DNA of 64,000 bases from assembly GCF_014699005.1 (NCBI RefSeq), contig NZ_JACWZY010000006.1, positions 1-64,000 of the forward strand, in the 5' to 3' direction. This stretch comes from Spirosoma profusum (lineage in GTDB: Bacteria > Bacteroidota > Bacteroidia > Cytophagales > Spirosomataceae). The position numbers and the translations under genes were made by a program. This document shows, one piece after another, positions 51,787-62,800 of this stretch. Position 1 is the stretch's first letter; each line of letters begins with the position of its first letter. The notes below the pieces were generated by a model. It saw only the letters and a program-made list of their open reading frames with translations, did no database searches and had not been told where the DNA came from.

Positions 51787-53481
51787 ATGCGCTCAACTTT
51801 ACTACTTCTCCTTTGCGGATTCTGGCTGAGCTCTCCCGCCTGGGCTCAGACGGAGGCTCCCTCTGGCAAATCGTCACCAGTGAAGCTGTCGGGTGGGCTG
51901 AATGCGTATGCAGGCTTTTATTCCGCCAGTGGTATTCAGGTTCGTAACCAGCCTTCGCCATTCGGTCTGAGTGGTTCGGTTACGGTATCGCTGCCCGGTG
52001 GCATCGCTATTCCATTCTCAGCAGTGCTGGGCAATCAGGGCAGTAGCTTCCGGCAACCTTTCAATCAGTTTGGTATATCGCCTACTTATAAATGGGCTAC
52101 GGTTCACGCCGGTTACCGCAACGTATCATTTTCTCCATTCACGCTGGCCGGGCATACGTTTCTGGGTGGTGGCGTCGAACTGAATCCGGGTAAACTGCGG
52201 CTGGGCGCGGTTTATGGTCGGTTCAATAAAGCCATTTCCACTAACATTGCCGAACCCGATATTATTCCGGCTTACCAACGTACCGGCTATGCTGTGAAAG
52301 TGGGTTACGGCAAACCCGGCAATTACGTAGACCTGATTATGCTACGTGCCAAAGACGATTCTGCATCCATCGCTTCCGTACCGCAATCGTCGACGCAAAC
52401 CGTATCGCCCGCCGAGAACCTAGTGGTTGGTCTTACCTCTCGTTTGCTGATTCTACAGCACATCACCGTCGAACTGGACGAAGCGGTGAGCGCCTACACC
52501 CGTGATGTTCGGGCCACGATGGTTTCAACCGAAGGTAGCAATCCCGTGACGCGCTTTTTTGGTCGGCTATTTACCCCGCGTTTGTCCACTCAGCTCACGC
52601 AGGCGACTCAGGCTGCCATTGGCTATAAGGGCAGGAATGCAGGTATCAAAGTACAGTACAAACGTATCGATCCCAATTTTCAGACGATGGGCGCGTATTA
52701 TTTCCAGAGCGACATCGAGAGTTATGCTATTGCTCCAAACGTTACGTTGCTCGAAGGAAAACTGCGGCTGTCGGGTAGTTACGGCGTTCAGTACGACAAT
52801 CTGGCGAATAACAAAAGCGCTCGCACCGGTCGGCAGATTGGTTCGCTGGTGGCGTCGTATAATCCCGAAACAAAGTTCGGAATCGACCTGCAACTGTCCA
52901 ATTACGGCATTAGCCAGCAGGCGGGACTTCGGCCGATTATCGATACGTTGCAACTGGCACAGAATAATCTCTCAGCTACCGTCAATACGCGCTACACGCT
53001 TCAGAAAGAGGACGTAATACAGGTATTCAATCTGACCACTACGTATCAGAAACTCAGCGACCTGAACGCCAATACGGCTAATCAGACCGAGAACAACAAC
53101 ATCAACCTGAATCTGGGCTATTTCTACCAGCAGACAACTACGGGCTGGGGCTTCAACGGGATGCTGTCGTACACCCAGACCCAGTTGCCAATTGTACTTG
53201 GTGACACCAACCGTACGGTACGTTTTTTCGGCCCTACACTCGGTGCAACTCAATCTTTTCTGGAAAAGAAACTAACCACCTCGGCCAACGCCAGCTACTT
53301 AATCAATCAGCAATTCGGTGTTACGGGTAACGTACTGACTGTGTCGGCAAATGCGGGTTATCAGGTGGCTAAACAGCAGACAATCAACGTATCGCTCAAT
53401 TACCTGAACTCAAATACAGGCATTCAGACAGAGAAATTCAACGAACTAAGAGGCAACCTCGGCTATGGCATCTCGTTCTAA
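51787..53481 (+). CDS. Putative outer-membrane beta-barrel protein, first gene of surface operon
   Basis: The protein has 564 residues from the ATG at 51787; a GTG three codons upstream is the other possibility. The signal peptide (TLLLLLCGFWLSSPAWAQ) is followed by alternating amphipathic strands throughout, such as YKWATVHAGYRNVSFSP and GAYYFQSDIESYAIAPNVTL. The protein ends in LRGNLGYGISF with the C-terminal aromatic typical of outer-membrane barrels. I cannot assign a named family. It overlaps the 1447-residue gene by 17 bp and heads a run of five co-directional genes (51787-63398). A role as membrane anchor or pore for the large proteins encoded downstream is inferred from this layout. 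Confidence 0.75.
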   Translation: MRSTLLLLLCGFWLSSPAWAQTEAPSGKSSPVKLSGGLNAYAGFYSASGIQVRNQPSPFGLSGSVTVSLPGGIAIPFSAVLGNQGSSFRQPFNQFGISPTYKWATVHAGYRNVSFSPFTLAGHTFLGGGVELNPGKLRLGAVYGRFNKAISTNIAEPDIIPAYQRTGYAVKVGYGKPGNYVDLIMLRAKDDSASIASVPQSSTQTVSPAENLVVGLTSRLLILQHITVELDEAVSAYTRDVRATMVSTEGSNPVTRFFGRLFTPRLSTQLTQATQAAIGYKGRNAGIKVQYKRIDPNFQTMGAYYFQSDIESYAIAPNVTLLEGKLRLSGSYGVQYDNLANNKSARTGRQIGSLVASYNPETKFGIDLQLSNYGISQQAGLRPIIDTLQLAQNNLSATVNTRYTLQKEDVIQVFNLTTTYQKLSDLNANTANQTENNNINLNLGYFYQQTTTGWGFNGMLSYTQTQLPIVLGDTNRTVRFFGPTLGATQSFLEKKLTTSANASYLINQQFGVTGNVLTVSANAGYQVAKQQTINVSLNYLNSNTGIQTEKFNELRGNLGYGISF

Positions 53482-56400
53482 CAAACTCGTTTTATTCACA
53501 CTATTCCTGATCCTGCTCAATCTGACAGGATGGGCACAGACGTTCCCGCTGCAGATTCAGGTGAACGTAATGCCGCCCTACAGCGCCTATTTGCAGGATT
53601 ATCCCGGCACAGGGCAGCAGGTGCGGGTGTTCATCATCAATACCAGCCGTACTACGTATCAGATTCGGCTGTCGGGCCAATTGACTGGCGATAACGGCAT
53701 CGAGATCAAAACCTCACCGAACTACCGGCCACCGCGCCCCGTAACGGTGCCCCCAGGCCAGACGCTATTGACCCGGAATGACCTCGAAGGCTTGTTCGAC
53801 CTGAACCAGATCGACGTAACGGGTATCGACAAAAACCTGCTGGCTCGCGGATTGCCCCTGCCTGATGGTACGTATCAGCTTTGTGTGCGGGCCTTCAACG
53901 AAACGGCCACCAACACGGCTACGGTCGCGTTCGGGCAGCCTTTATCGGCGGAGTTTCCAATTGGTTGCTCGGCACCCATCGTCGTCCGATCGGTTGAGCC
54001 GCCCATTCTGATTGCGCCCCTTTGCGATGCAGACGTAATGGCGACTACGCCACAATCGCTCGTTTTTACGTGGACTCCCCCGGCTGGTGTTTCTCCGGCA
54101 TCCGTTGAGTATACACTACGTGTAGTCGAGCTGCCGCAGGTTGATGTTGATCCGAATGTGTTTATCGATGCAGTCGCTCTGCCAAAATCTGGTGTGGAAG
54201 TGCGAAACCTACGTACCAGTACGTTGCTGTACGGCCCCACGCAGCCGCCGTTGCAGATGGGTAAACGTTATGCGTGGCGTGTGCAGGCTATTGATCGGTC
54301 GCGCAAGCTGGTTTTTCAGAATGACGGCAAAAGTCCGGTGTGTGCGTTTACGTATGGCATCGTTCCGAAAGAACAAATGAAACCGGGTGTCGAGTTGACG
54401 CAAACGCCCATCAAGATGGCGCCAATCGCCCTTGATTCAAGCATTACGTCGGCACCCGCTCAGAAAACGGCCATTGCGTCAGTCATCGAACCACCAAAGC
54501 AACTCAATGTCAATGTGCCACCGGCAGGGCTGGGACAATTGGTTTTTGCCGGGCAAACCATCATTGTCCAGAAAGTAACCAACCCCGATCAGGATCATTT
54601 TTCGGGCCGGGGAACGCTCACCATTACGTCACCAGTGAGCCTGAGCACTGACGTTGATTTTGCCAATCTGGTGATTCGGCCAACCAGTTCTGACCAGTCT
54701 GCTAAGAAAGGGAAAAATGGCTTTACCAGCTACGTTGTCGTAAAAGGCAAGCTTGAAACCAGTCTTAAAGGTGTAAAGCAGGGTAGAGGGGCGAAATTCA
54801 AAACCGACCGTCATACGGGCGGAACAGCGTCTGCTACGTATGAATCCATCCGGCTCATTGCCGATCACACTGCTACGTTAGACCAGACACTCAATACCTA
54901 TTCGCTCAACAAAGGCGGCAACGAAGAAGCGTCGATCAAGACTGGTTTTGTCTGGAACAGCCCCATTACTTTGACAACGATAGGCGCCGTCAATTCGGGG
55001 TCGGGTAATAAACTTTCCGTCGGTTCGGTCAAGACGTATGATGGGAATATGACTGTTGAAGTACCGGGCGAGTGGCATCCGCTGGCATCGGCTGGTCAGG
55101 CCGCATCATCGGAAACGCTGAAAATTCCGTTTGGACAGTCCTACAGTGGCCAGATGACCGACCTGAAAGGTTTCCGATTGGAAGTTAAAGAAGATTCGTA
55201 TTTCGAGATTCAGAACAACGTATTAAAGGCCCACCTGAATGGCTCGTTGCTGGTGAACGGTGGTAAAAAAGGCGTTCCTGACCTGACTATCCCTTTCCAG
55301 AACAGCGACGGCATTACGTTCACGCAACAGATTGACGATCCGCAAATCGTACTGGGAACTGTTGATGATCAGGCGCGGTTGTTCCTGAGCTTTCAGGCCG
55401 TGAACGTACAGCTCGGCGACTTATTTGAGGCCGACGACCTGCCGTATCCGCAGTGGGTCAAAGGGATTTCATGCCCTACTGTGGATTTGTGGGCCGGTAA
55501 GATGGTCTACATGCAGGATCAGGACCACCCCACTTCGCAGGATCACCTGGATTGGATGACCATTCCGCTCAATCCGATTGTGAATCGTGGTAAAGGCTAC
55601 GAATCAAGCTATGGTGGGCGCGACGATCTGAATATTCAATCGCCGTATCTGGGCTATAAAGGGAAAATCACCCATGCGGTCGCCTTCATCAAAAACACCG
55701 AACTCACGATGGGCTTTGTTGCGGGCGAGGTATACATCCCGTTCGTGGGCGCTGTCGGCGATTTGCAGATCAGCATCGAGAAATACGGTTTGGGCGATGC
55801 GGATGTATTTTTCACTAAACCCTCAGAACGGACCTTATTACAAACACCAGAAGGTGATCAGGTAACGCTGAAAGTAACGGGTGGCCATTTCGAAGACAGC
55901 TATTTCCACCCCGATATGTGGATTTCGGCCTACAATCCGACGAACTCCACGCGCGGCATCGATGCCCGTAACATTCACATGGATGGCGTCGATATAGCCA
56001 TTACACCCAAAGGTGAATTGGTCAGTAATTACGTGGGCAAGGACGCTGAAGCCTACTTCGGCGGCAGCAATCAGAAAACCGCTTACCTCAACGGCATTGA
56101 TTATCAGCTGGCGCGGGTAGTACTGGCCGACGAACCGGGGGGCAAAAACTCGCGGCTTTCGTTTGTCGGTAAGCTGGTGCTGGGTGATAAAATCGTGACC
56201 AAGCCGCAGGATGAGTACGACATTGTGTTTGCCAAACCCGACAAAGATGCCTTTGAGTTCGATGGTACCATTAAGTATCAACCCATTAACAACGGACCGA
56301 AGCTACCGGCAGGGTCGGGTTTTGGTGGTGGCAAAAAAGGCAGCGGACCCTACAACGACCCCAACGACGAACGCTACGCAGCCGAATTTGCGCCGGCCAG

Positions 56401-57808
56401 TCTCGGCTACTTCCTCGAACGCTCAGCGCCGGCTTCGGCTATAGTGCCCACGGCTACCAAAACGTATGGCGGTAGCTACTCGACCAGTACTGGGGCATTC
56501 AGCGCGCAGTTCACGATTTTCAACGACGACGCTACGTATGGCAACGGCTTTATGGCCACCCATAGCATGCTGCTCTACAACCCGTCGTACATGAAAGTGG
56601 AAGCCGCCATCCGGGCCGGTAAGATGCAGGGTGTGAAATACTGGTTTGCCGGGTTCAAGTACGAAAATCCCAGCTCACCCGGTATCCCGCTGTTCCTGAA
56701 TCTTGAGGGCTACGGCTTTGAAGGACGGCTCTACAGCCACATGAAGCACGTGGGCGCTGCCAGTGCCATCTTCGACGATAACTACGTTCCCGATGCCAAC
56801 ACCAGCTTCGGCCTGTACGCAGCGATGCCAATTCAATCGACCGTTGATAAGGGACGGTTCCTGTGGGGGAAAACCGGCATGGAAATGGCGTTTCAGGGCT
56901 TTGTTCCCAGCACCATCACGATCCGGGGCGACGTGAACATGGAACAGATAGGCGGTACGGGCGATGCCACTACGTCGCGTATTCAGGGGAATGCGGTGCT
57001 TACGATGACTCCCAAAGAAAAAACGCTCATGGGGGTTGTCAACATGACCAAAGGCGATTTTGGGGTAGCCTGCATGACCGGAAGCGCCTATCTGTACGTT
57101 GGTCCGAGTGGATTTGCGGCCTCAGTCGGCTCGCCCGCCGGGCCTGTCGAAGTGAAAGCCATGTGCGGCCTGATGGGTGATTTTACGCCCTCTGCAAACG
57201 GGTATCTGTCGATCTACGCCACCAACGGCAGTATCGGTGGAATGGATTGGGTACCCAGCAGCGGCATTGGCGTATTTGCGCATCTCGGCGTTACGTTGCT
57301 CAATATCAACACAAAAGATCATTTCGATACCAATCCCTGGGCCAGTGTATACGCGGGCGCCAATGCCGACCTGGGCGTTACCATTCGTCCTTCGCTGGAC
57401 CTGAAAGCCCGTGTTGGCACCCAGATTTCGTTGAACGTGGGCTACAGCAATTATTCATTTAATCTGGCCAACGTAACCGAAACCGTCCAACTCACCCTGC
57501 CTAATTTCTGCCTTGCCTACAACAAACGTATTTGCTTCCCGGTGCTGGGTGGCTGCAACCTGATTGTAGGATTGTCTCCTGGCCCATACATACGAACCAA
57601 CGGCGAAGTATCGGATATGTGCTACGACGATGGCTCGGTGCAAGGGCCTTGCGAGGGTTTGTTAGGTTGGCTCATGGATGGGGTTCAGGTGATAATTAAC
57701 GTAGCGGGCGAAGTGCTTGATGCGGCTGGTAATCTGATTCGCGATGCTGCCGGAGCCGTTGTCGATTTGGCTGAAGATACCTGGGAGGCATTAACTGGTT
57801 GGTGGTGA
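53465..57808 (+). CDS. Giant TANFOR-like surface protein (1447 residues)
   Basis: A signal peptide (LVLFTLFLILLNLTGWAQ) is followed by FPLQIQVNVMPPYSAYLQDY and an Ig-like N-terminal region (about 20-150). This start resembles the TANFOR domain proteins of Bacteroidota, as far as I can recall the family. A second Ig-like domain (about 170-290) has FTWTPPAGVSPASVEYTLRV. The long remainder (330-1350) is beta-rich with repeated Gly-Asp segments and no recognised domain. A cysteine cluster lies at about 1355-1395. The C-terminal 45 residues form an amphipathic helix (INVAGEVLDAAGNLIRDAAG) ending in Trp-Trp. There is no T9SS sorting domain. It overlaps the barrel gene and precedes the FN3 gene by 23 bp. 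Function is unknown; a large extracellular structural or adhesion component is likely. Confidence 0.8.
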   Translation: MASRSNKLVLFTLFLILLNLTGWAQTFPLQIQVNVMPPYSAYLQDYPGTGQQVRVFIINTSRTTYQIRLSGQLTGDNGIEIKTSPNYRPPRPVTVPPGQTLLTRNDLEGLFDLNQIDVTGIDKNLLARGLPLPDGTYQLCVRAFNETATNTATVAFGQPLSAEFPIGCSAPIVVRSVEPPILIAPLCDADVMATTPQSLVFTWTPPAGVSPASVEYTLRVVELPQVDVDPNVFIDAVALPKSGVEVRNLRTSTLLYGPTQPPLQMGKRYAWRVQAIDRSRKLVFQNDGKSPVCAFTYGIVPKEQMKPGVELTQTPIKMAPIALDSSITSAPAQKTAIASVIEPPKQLNVNVPPAGLGQLVFAGQTIIVQKVTNPDQDHFSGRGTLTITSPVSLSTDVDFANLVIRPTSSDQSAKKGKNGFTSYVVVKGKLETSLKGVKQGRGAKFKTDRHTGGTASATYESIRLIADHTATLDQTLNTYSLNKGGNEEASIKTGFVWNSPITLTTIGAVNSGSGNKLSVGSVKTYDGNMTVEVPGEWHPLASAGQAASSETLKIPFGQSYSGQMTDLKGFRLEVKEDSYFEIQNNVLKAHLNGSLLVNGGKKGVPDLTIPFQNSDGITFTQQIDDPQIVLGTVDDQARLFLSFQAVNVQLGDLFEADDLPYPQWVKGISCPTVDLWAGKMVYMQDQDHPTSQDHLDWMTIPLNPIVNRGKGYESSYGGRDDLNIQSPYLGYKGKITHAVAFIKNTELTMGFVAGEVYIPFVGAVGDLQISIEKYGLGDADVFFTKPSERTLLQTPEGDQVTLKVTGGHFEDSYFHPDMWISAYNPTNSTRGIDARNIHMDGVDIAITPKGELVSNYVGKDAEAYFGGSNQKTAYLNGIDYQLARVVLADEPGGKNSRLSFVGKLVLGDKIVTKPQDEYDIVFAKPDKDAFEFDGTIKYQPINNGPKLPAGSGFGGGKKGSGPYNDPNDERYAAEFAPASLGYFLERSAPASAIVPTATKTYGGSYSTSTGAFSAQFTIFNDDATYGNGFMATHSMLLYNPSYMKVEAAIRAGKMQGVKYWFAGFKYENPSSPGIPLFLNLEGYGFEGRLYSHMKHVGAASAIFDDNYVPDANTSFGLYAAMPIQSTVDKGRFLWGKTGMEMAFQGFVPSTITIRGDVNMEQIGGTGDATTSRIQGNAVLTMTPKEKTLMGVVNMTKGDFGVACMTGSAYLYVGPSGFAASVGSPAGPVEVKAMCGLMGDFTPSANGYLSIYATNGSIGGMDWVPSSGIGVFAHLGVTLLNINTKDHFDTNPWASVYAGANADLGVTIRPSLDLKARVGTQISLNVGYSNYSFNLANVTETVQLTLPNFCLAYNKRICFPVLGGCNLIVGLSPGPYIRTNGEVSDMCYDDGSVQGPCEGLLGWLMDGVQVIINVAGEVLDAAGNLIRDAAGAVVDLAEDTWEALTGWW

Positions 57809-57831
57809 GAATAGTATAGCTAGAAAACACG

Positions 57832-59826
57832 ATGAAAACTACATCAATTGTCCTGCTCTGTATGGCTATATGCTACACACCGCTGGCCGTCGCTCAAAAT
57901 TCCAAACTCCTGCGGGCCTATGCTCAACCGGTCAGGAATGAAAATGCCATTCAGGTTAAGTGGATTATTGGGGTGCCAACGCCTACCGTCCAATACCACG
58001 TATTACGTCGGTTAGTAGGTGAAAAGGTATTTAAACGACTGACCGTAAAACCGTTGCAGGGTATTGTGGCTCCTGAGCCTGGCGCGTCGGGTGCCATTGC
58101 CGACGCTCAGAAAAACTACCTGGCTTATATACAGGCGCGTCCGAAAGCCAAAGCTGATGCCCGCCTGTATCTGCAACTGTTCAGCATGAATGCTACCATC
58201 AGCAACGAGTTTGCCCAGGCCGCGGGCGTGTACTATACCGATAAAACCGTGACGGCAGGCCAGACTTACGAATACGCCATCAGTGCCATACTGAAGGGTA
58301 AAGAATATAGCTGGGCCGTCAGCGCACCCGTACGCGCTGGCAACTACCAGCCGTTGGCGGCCTCTACTGGCCTTAAACTAAAGCAGGAAGGCACCCGACG
58401 CGTGGCCGTAAACTGGACCATCCGGCCCGATGTGCTGGCTTACAACGTATATCGTCGGCGTGGAACGGGTGGCATGGATGAGAAAATCAATAAGCAGCCT
58501 GTAATCGTCATCGACGCGCAGGGCGGTAAGCAGCCTTCTACCCAGTTTACCGATACTGACAGCACGCTGCGTGTCGGCGAAACGTATTATTACCGCATTG
58601 CCGCGCTCGATCCGTTCGTAAATCCCGGCGAACTGAGTCAGCCCGTCTGGCTCACGATCAAAGACATGGACCCACCTGCCGGACCAACGAACCTGAGCGG
58701 CCGCATCGATAACCGAAAGGTGAGGCTTGGCTGGACCCCTTCGCCTGCTCGTGACTGCATTGGCTATCGGCTGTTCCGCAGTACGTCGATGGAGAAACCG
58801 TTTCAGCCCGTACTACCCCGCCTGCTGGCTACAACCGATACAACGTTCACTGACGAAACGGCTCTGGAAGGAAGCACATATTATTACTACCTCCGGGCCG
58901 AAGATCAGGCTGGTAACGGCGCGAATACGTTGCCCATTCAGGTCAGTCATCCCGACCTGACTCCACCTGCATCGCCCACCGGTCTGGTAGCGCAAACCGA
59001 TACGACAGGCCACGTTCGGCTAAGTTGGAAGGGTAATACGGAATCGGACCTCGCCGGGTATTTCGTCTATCGTGGCCTGACTCAAAGCGATGACAATTAT
59101 GCTCAGTTGCAACTGGCTCCGCACAAGCTGGCTACGTACCGCGATACGTTGCTACGTAACAACCGCAACGCGTTCTACTACCGTGTAACGGCGGTCGATA
59201 AAATGGGTAACGAAAGTAAGCCCGCCCTGCTGACGGTACGTCTGCCCGACCGTCGCCCACCGATTACACCCCATCTGCAAACCCTCACGGCCACGGGTGA
59301 TTCGGTGCAGGTGATCTGGCAGGCATCGTCGTCGGAGGATGTGCGCGTCTACCACGTATTACGCCAGAATGAGAACGACGCCAAACCAACGTATCAGATC
59401 GTGGGTCGCACTTCCGCCAACCGGTTTTCGGATCGGAACGTAGCGAGTGGTACGTATCGCTACGCTATACAGGCCGTCGACAGCACCGGTAATACGTCGC
59501 AACCGTCGATTCCGCGTTTGGTACAGCTTATTGGTAAATATAGCCTTACGACACCTGCCAATGTAAATGTGCAGTTGGATGAGCGGGGCAAGCGCCTAAC
59601 CGTAAGCTGGAATCGTACCCAGCAGCCGACTGATTTTGCGGGATACCGCGTACTGGCCCGCGACGCTGGCGAAACGTTTCGGGCCGTAACTCCTCTGCTG
59701 GCCGAATCACAGGCCGTACTCACCGATTGGGAAAACGGCTCCGACTACGAAATCGCAGTGGTGGCCGTGAGCCAGACGGGACGGCAGCTACGTAGCGAAA
59801 TTGTCAAGGCGAAAGCCAGTAACTAA
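57832..59826 (+). CDS. Secreted fibronectin type III protein (664 residues)
   Basis: A signal peptide (SIVLLCMAICYTPLAVAQ) leads into a unique N-terminal region (about 25-180) that contains a short FN3-like part. At least five FN3-type domains follow (about 180-660), recognisable by repeats of the form VAVNWTIRPDVLAYNVYRR, VRLGWTPSPARDCIGYRLFR, VRLSWKGNTESDLAGYFVYR and VQVIWQASSSEDVRVYHVLR. There is no sorting domain at the C-terminus (IVKAKASN), so it may stay periplasmic or be held by partners. It lies 23 bp after the giant gene and 18 bp before the ten-FN3 gene. FN3 arrays act as rods or binding modules; the ligand is unknown. Confidence 0.88.
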   Translation: MKTTSIVLLCMAICYTPLAVAQNSKLLRAYAQPVRNENAIQVKWIIGVPTPTVQYHVLRRLVGEKVFKRLTVKPLQGIVAPEPGASGAIADAQKNYLAYIQARPKAKADARLYLQLFSMNATISNEFAQAAGVYYTDKTVTAGQTYEYAISAILKGKEYSWAVSAPVRAGNYQPLAASTGLKLKQEGTRRVAVNWTIRPDVLAYNVYRRRGTGGMDEKINKQPVIVIDAQGGKQPSTQFTDTDSTLRVGETYYYRIAALDPFVNPGELSQPVWLTIKDMDPPAGPTNLSGRIDNRKVRLGWTPSPARDCIGYRLFRSTSMEKPFQPVLPRLLATTDTTFTDETALEGSTYYYYLRAEDQAGNGANTLPIQVSHPDLTPPASPTGLVAQTDTTGHVRLSWKGNTESDLAGYFVYRGLTQSDDNYAQLQLAPHKLATYRDTLLRNNRNAFYYRVTAVDKMGNESKPALLTVRLPDRRPPITPHLQTLTATGDSVQVIWQASSSEDVRVYHVLRQNENDAKPTYQIVGRTSANRFSDRNVASGTYRYAIQAVDSTGNTSQPSIPRLVQLIGKYSLTTPANVNVQLDERGKRLTVSWNRTQQPTDFAGYRVLARDAGETFRAVTPLLAESQAVLTDWENGSDYEIAVVAVSQTGRQLRSEIVKAKASN

Positions 59827-59844
59827 GTCACACCTTCATCGACT

Positions 59845-62800
59845 ATGAAAAAGTACTTTTTTCTGCTCCTGTTCCCAATTTTACTGCATTTGTCAGTACT
59901 GGGTCAGTCTAACGCGCCTACCAATCTGGCAGCTTCAGCCCAGAACAGCACGTCGATCCGGCTCACCTGGACCGACAACATTTCCAACGAAACCGGTTTT
60001 GACATTGAACGCAGTACCGATAATCGGACCTTTACCAAAATTGCCGATGGCAACGCGAATACACCTTCATTTACGGTTACGGGATTATCGCCCGCTACGC
60101 TCTATTACTTTCGGGTACGGGCTAAATTCGCTACCGGCACATCGAACTACTCGAATGTAGCTTTTGTCACTACGTATCCTGTACCTCCCGTTGTCAATAC
60201 GCTGACTGCTACGTCGAAAGGCACTACCTCGATTCAGCTCGCCTGGACTGATGTCGTTAAGGAAGGTACTTATTTCGTCGAACGCCGGACAGGACAGTCG
60301 GGCAACTTCACCCGCATCGCTACGTCTGGGCCAGGGTATACCGATAACAGCGTATCGCCGGGTACGGAATACTGCTACCGCGTACAGTATGATGCCAGTT
60401 ATGAAACCGCCGGTTACTCCAACATAGCCTGCGCCACCACCCAGCAAGCTCCGCCAGCAGCCCCTGCTAGACTTGCGGCACAGGCTGTATCCAGCAGTCA
60501 AATCAATCTGCAATGGGCCGATGTAAGCAATAACGAAACAGGTTTCCAGATTGAGCGGGCCAGCAGTGCTACGGCACCGTTTACGAAAATTGCGGATGTA
60601 GGTGCGAATGCTACGTCTTACGAGGATAAAAACCTGTCGGCCAGCACGCAATACTGCTATCGGGTTCGGGCTGTCAATGGCGCGGGCAACAGCGGCTATA
60701 CAGATATTCAGTGTGCGACTACGCAGGCGCCACCCCTCGGCGCGCCCCAGAATCTGGTTGCTGCGGCCGCTTCAACTACGCAGATTAACTTGTCGTGGAC
60801 AGGTGTAGCCAACATCACCGGCTATCAACTCGAACGTAGCACCGATGGAAATAACTGGGCTAAAATTGCTGACCCAGCTAACAACGCCACCAGCTACGAA
60901 GACAAAAACCTAGCACCAAATTCGCGCTATTACTATCGACTACGTGCCGTCAACGGCGGTGGTCCCGGTCCTTATTCAAACGTAGCAGATGCCACTACGC
61001 CTGATACGCCACCCGCAGCCCCCGCTCGCCTGACTGCCACCGCCGTTACGTTCAGCCAGATTAACCTGCAATGGGCCGATTTGAGTAATAATGAAAGCCG
61101 CTTTGAAATCGAACGTAGCACCGACGGGACGAGCTTCACTAAAATCGCCGATGTTGGGGCGAATGCAACGAGCTACGAAGACAAAAATTTGCAACCGCAG
61201 ACGCGCTACTACTATCGTATTCGGGCCGTTAATGCGGCCGGTTCGTCGGGGTACTCCAACGTAGCAGATGCCACTACGCCCGTTGGTCCGCCCGCAGCGC
61301 CACAAAATTTAGTGGCTACGGCGGTCTCAATTACGCAGATCAATCTGACGTGGACGGCGGTGCCTAATGCCACGAACATTCTTATAGAACGGAGTCCAAA
61401 TGGCAACGATGGCTGGACGCAGATTGCCAGTGTAGCTGGTAACGTCACTACGTATGAGGACAAAAACCTGAGCCAGAACACACGTTATTTTTACCGAATA
61501 CGGGCTACCAACACCAGCGGAAACGGGCCATATAGCAACGTAGCAAATGCGATCACACCCGATGCGCCACCAGCAGCACCCGCTCGTCTGACGGCAGCAG
61601 CGGCTTTGGCCACGCAGATTAATCTGGTCTGGGCCGACTTATCAAATAACGAATCGGGTTTCGAAATCGAACGTAGCGCCGATGGAAATACGGGCTGGAC
61701 GAAAATTGGGGATGCAGCCGCAAACGCTACGTCGTTTCAGAATATCGGCCTGACACCGAATACGCGCTATTTTTATCGCATTCGGGCAATCAACGCGGCT
61801 GGGCAGTCGGCGTATTCGAACGTAGCGGATGCGACCACTCCCGATGTGCCACCAGCAGCTCCCGCGAATCTGACCGCTACACCCGGCTCGGCTACACAAA
61901 TCAACCTGACCTGGGCCGACCAATCGGCCAATGAAACCGGTTTTGAGGTTGAACGGGCAAGCAGTGCTACGGCACCATTTACGAAAATTGCCGATTTGCC
62001 GGCCAATACAACCACGTATCAGGATCAGGGATTAACGCCTGCGGCAACGTATTGCTACCGGGTTCGGGCTAAAAATACCATTGGCGCATCGGCGTATTCC
62101 AACGTAGCGTGCTCGGCTACGCCTGACGTACCGCCCGCGGCCCCGGCCCGCCTGACGGCTACTCCAGCATCGCCCACGCAAATTAATCTGGCCTGGGCAG
62201 ATTTGTCGGCGAATGAGAGTGGTTTTGAGGTCGAACAAAGTACTAGCGCTACCGGTACGTTCACGAAAATCGCAACCCTGCCCGCGAATGCGACGACCTA
62301 CGAAGTCAAAAACCTGACGGATGCCACGCAGTACTGCTTCCGGGTTCGAGCCGTGAATGCGGCCGGACCATCAGCCTATACAGAACCTGCCTGCGCCACT
62401 ACGCCTTTAGCTCCGCCAGTCACGCCAACGGGTCTAACTGCCAAGGTGTCGGATTATGACCAGATTCAACTGAACTGGGCTGCCGTTTCGCCGAAAGCTG
62501 TAACGGTTAGTATTGAGCGGTCTACAAATCCGAATGGCCCATTTGTGGAAATCAAACAGGTGCCAGCCGCACAGACCAATTATGTTGATCCGGGTTTGCA
62601 GGAGTTCACTACGTATTACTTCCGCATTCGGGCAACCAATGCTGCCGGAAACTCGAACTACTCGAACGTAGCATCGGCGCGGATTGAAGAGGTTGTCATT
62701 GGCGTGGAAGACGAATGGATTACGCAGACGCAGGTTTTTGTCGAGAATCGTACCCTACAGATACGTACTGAGTGGTATCGGTCGGTTCCGGCGCAGGTTC

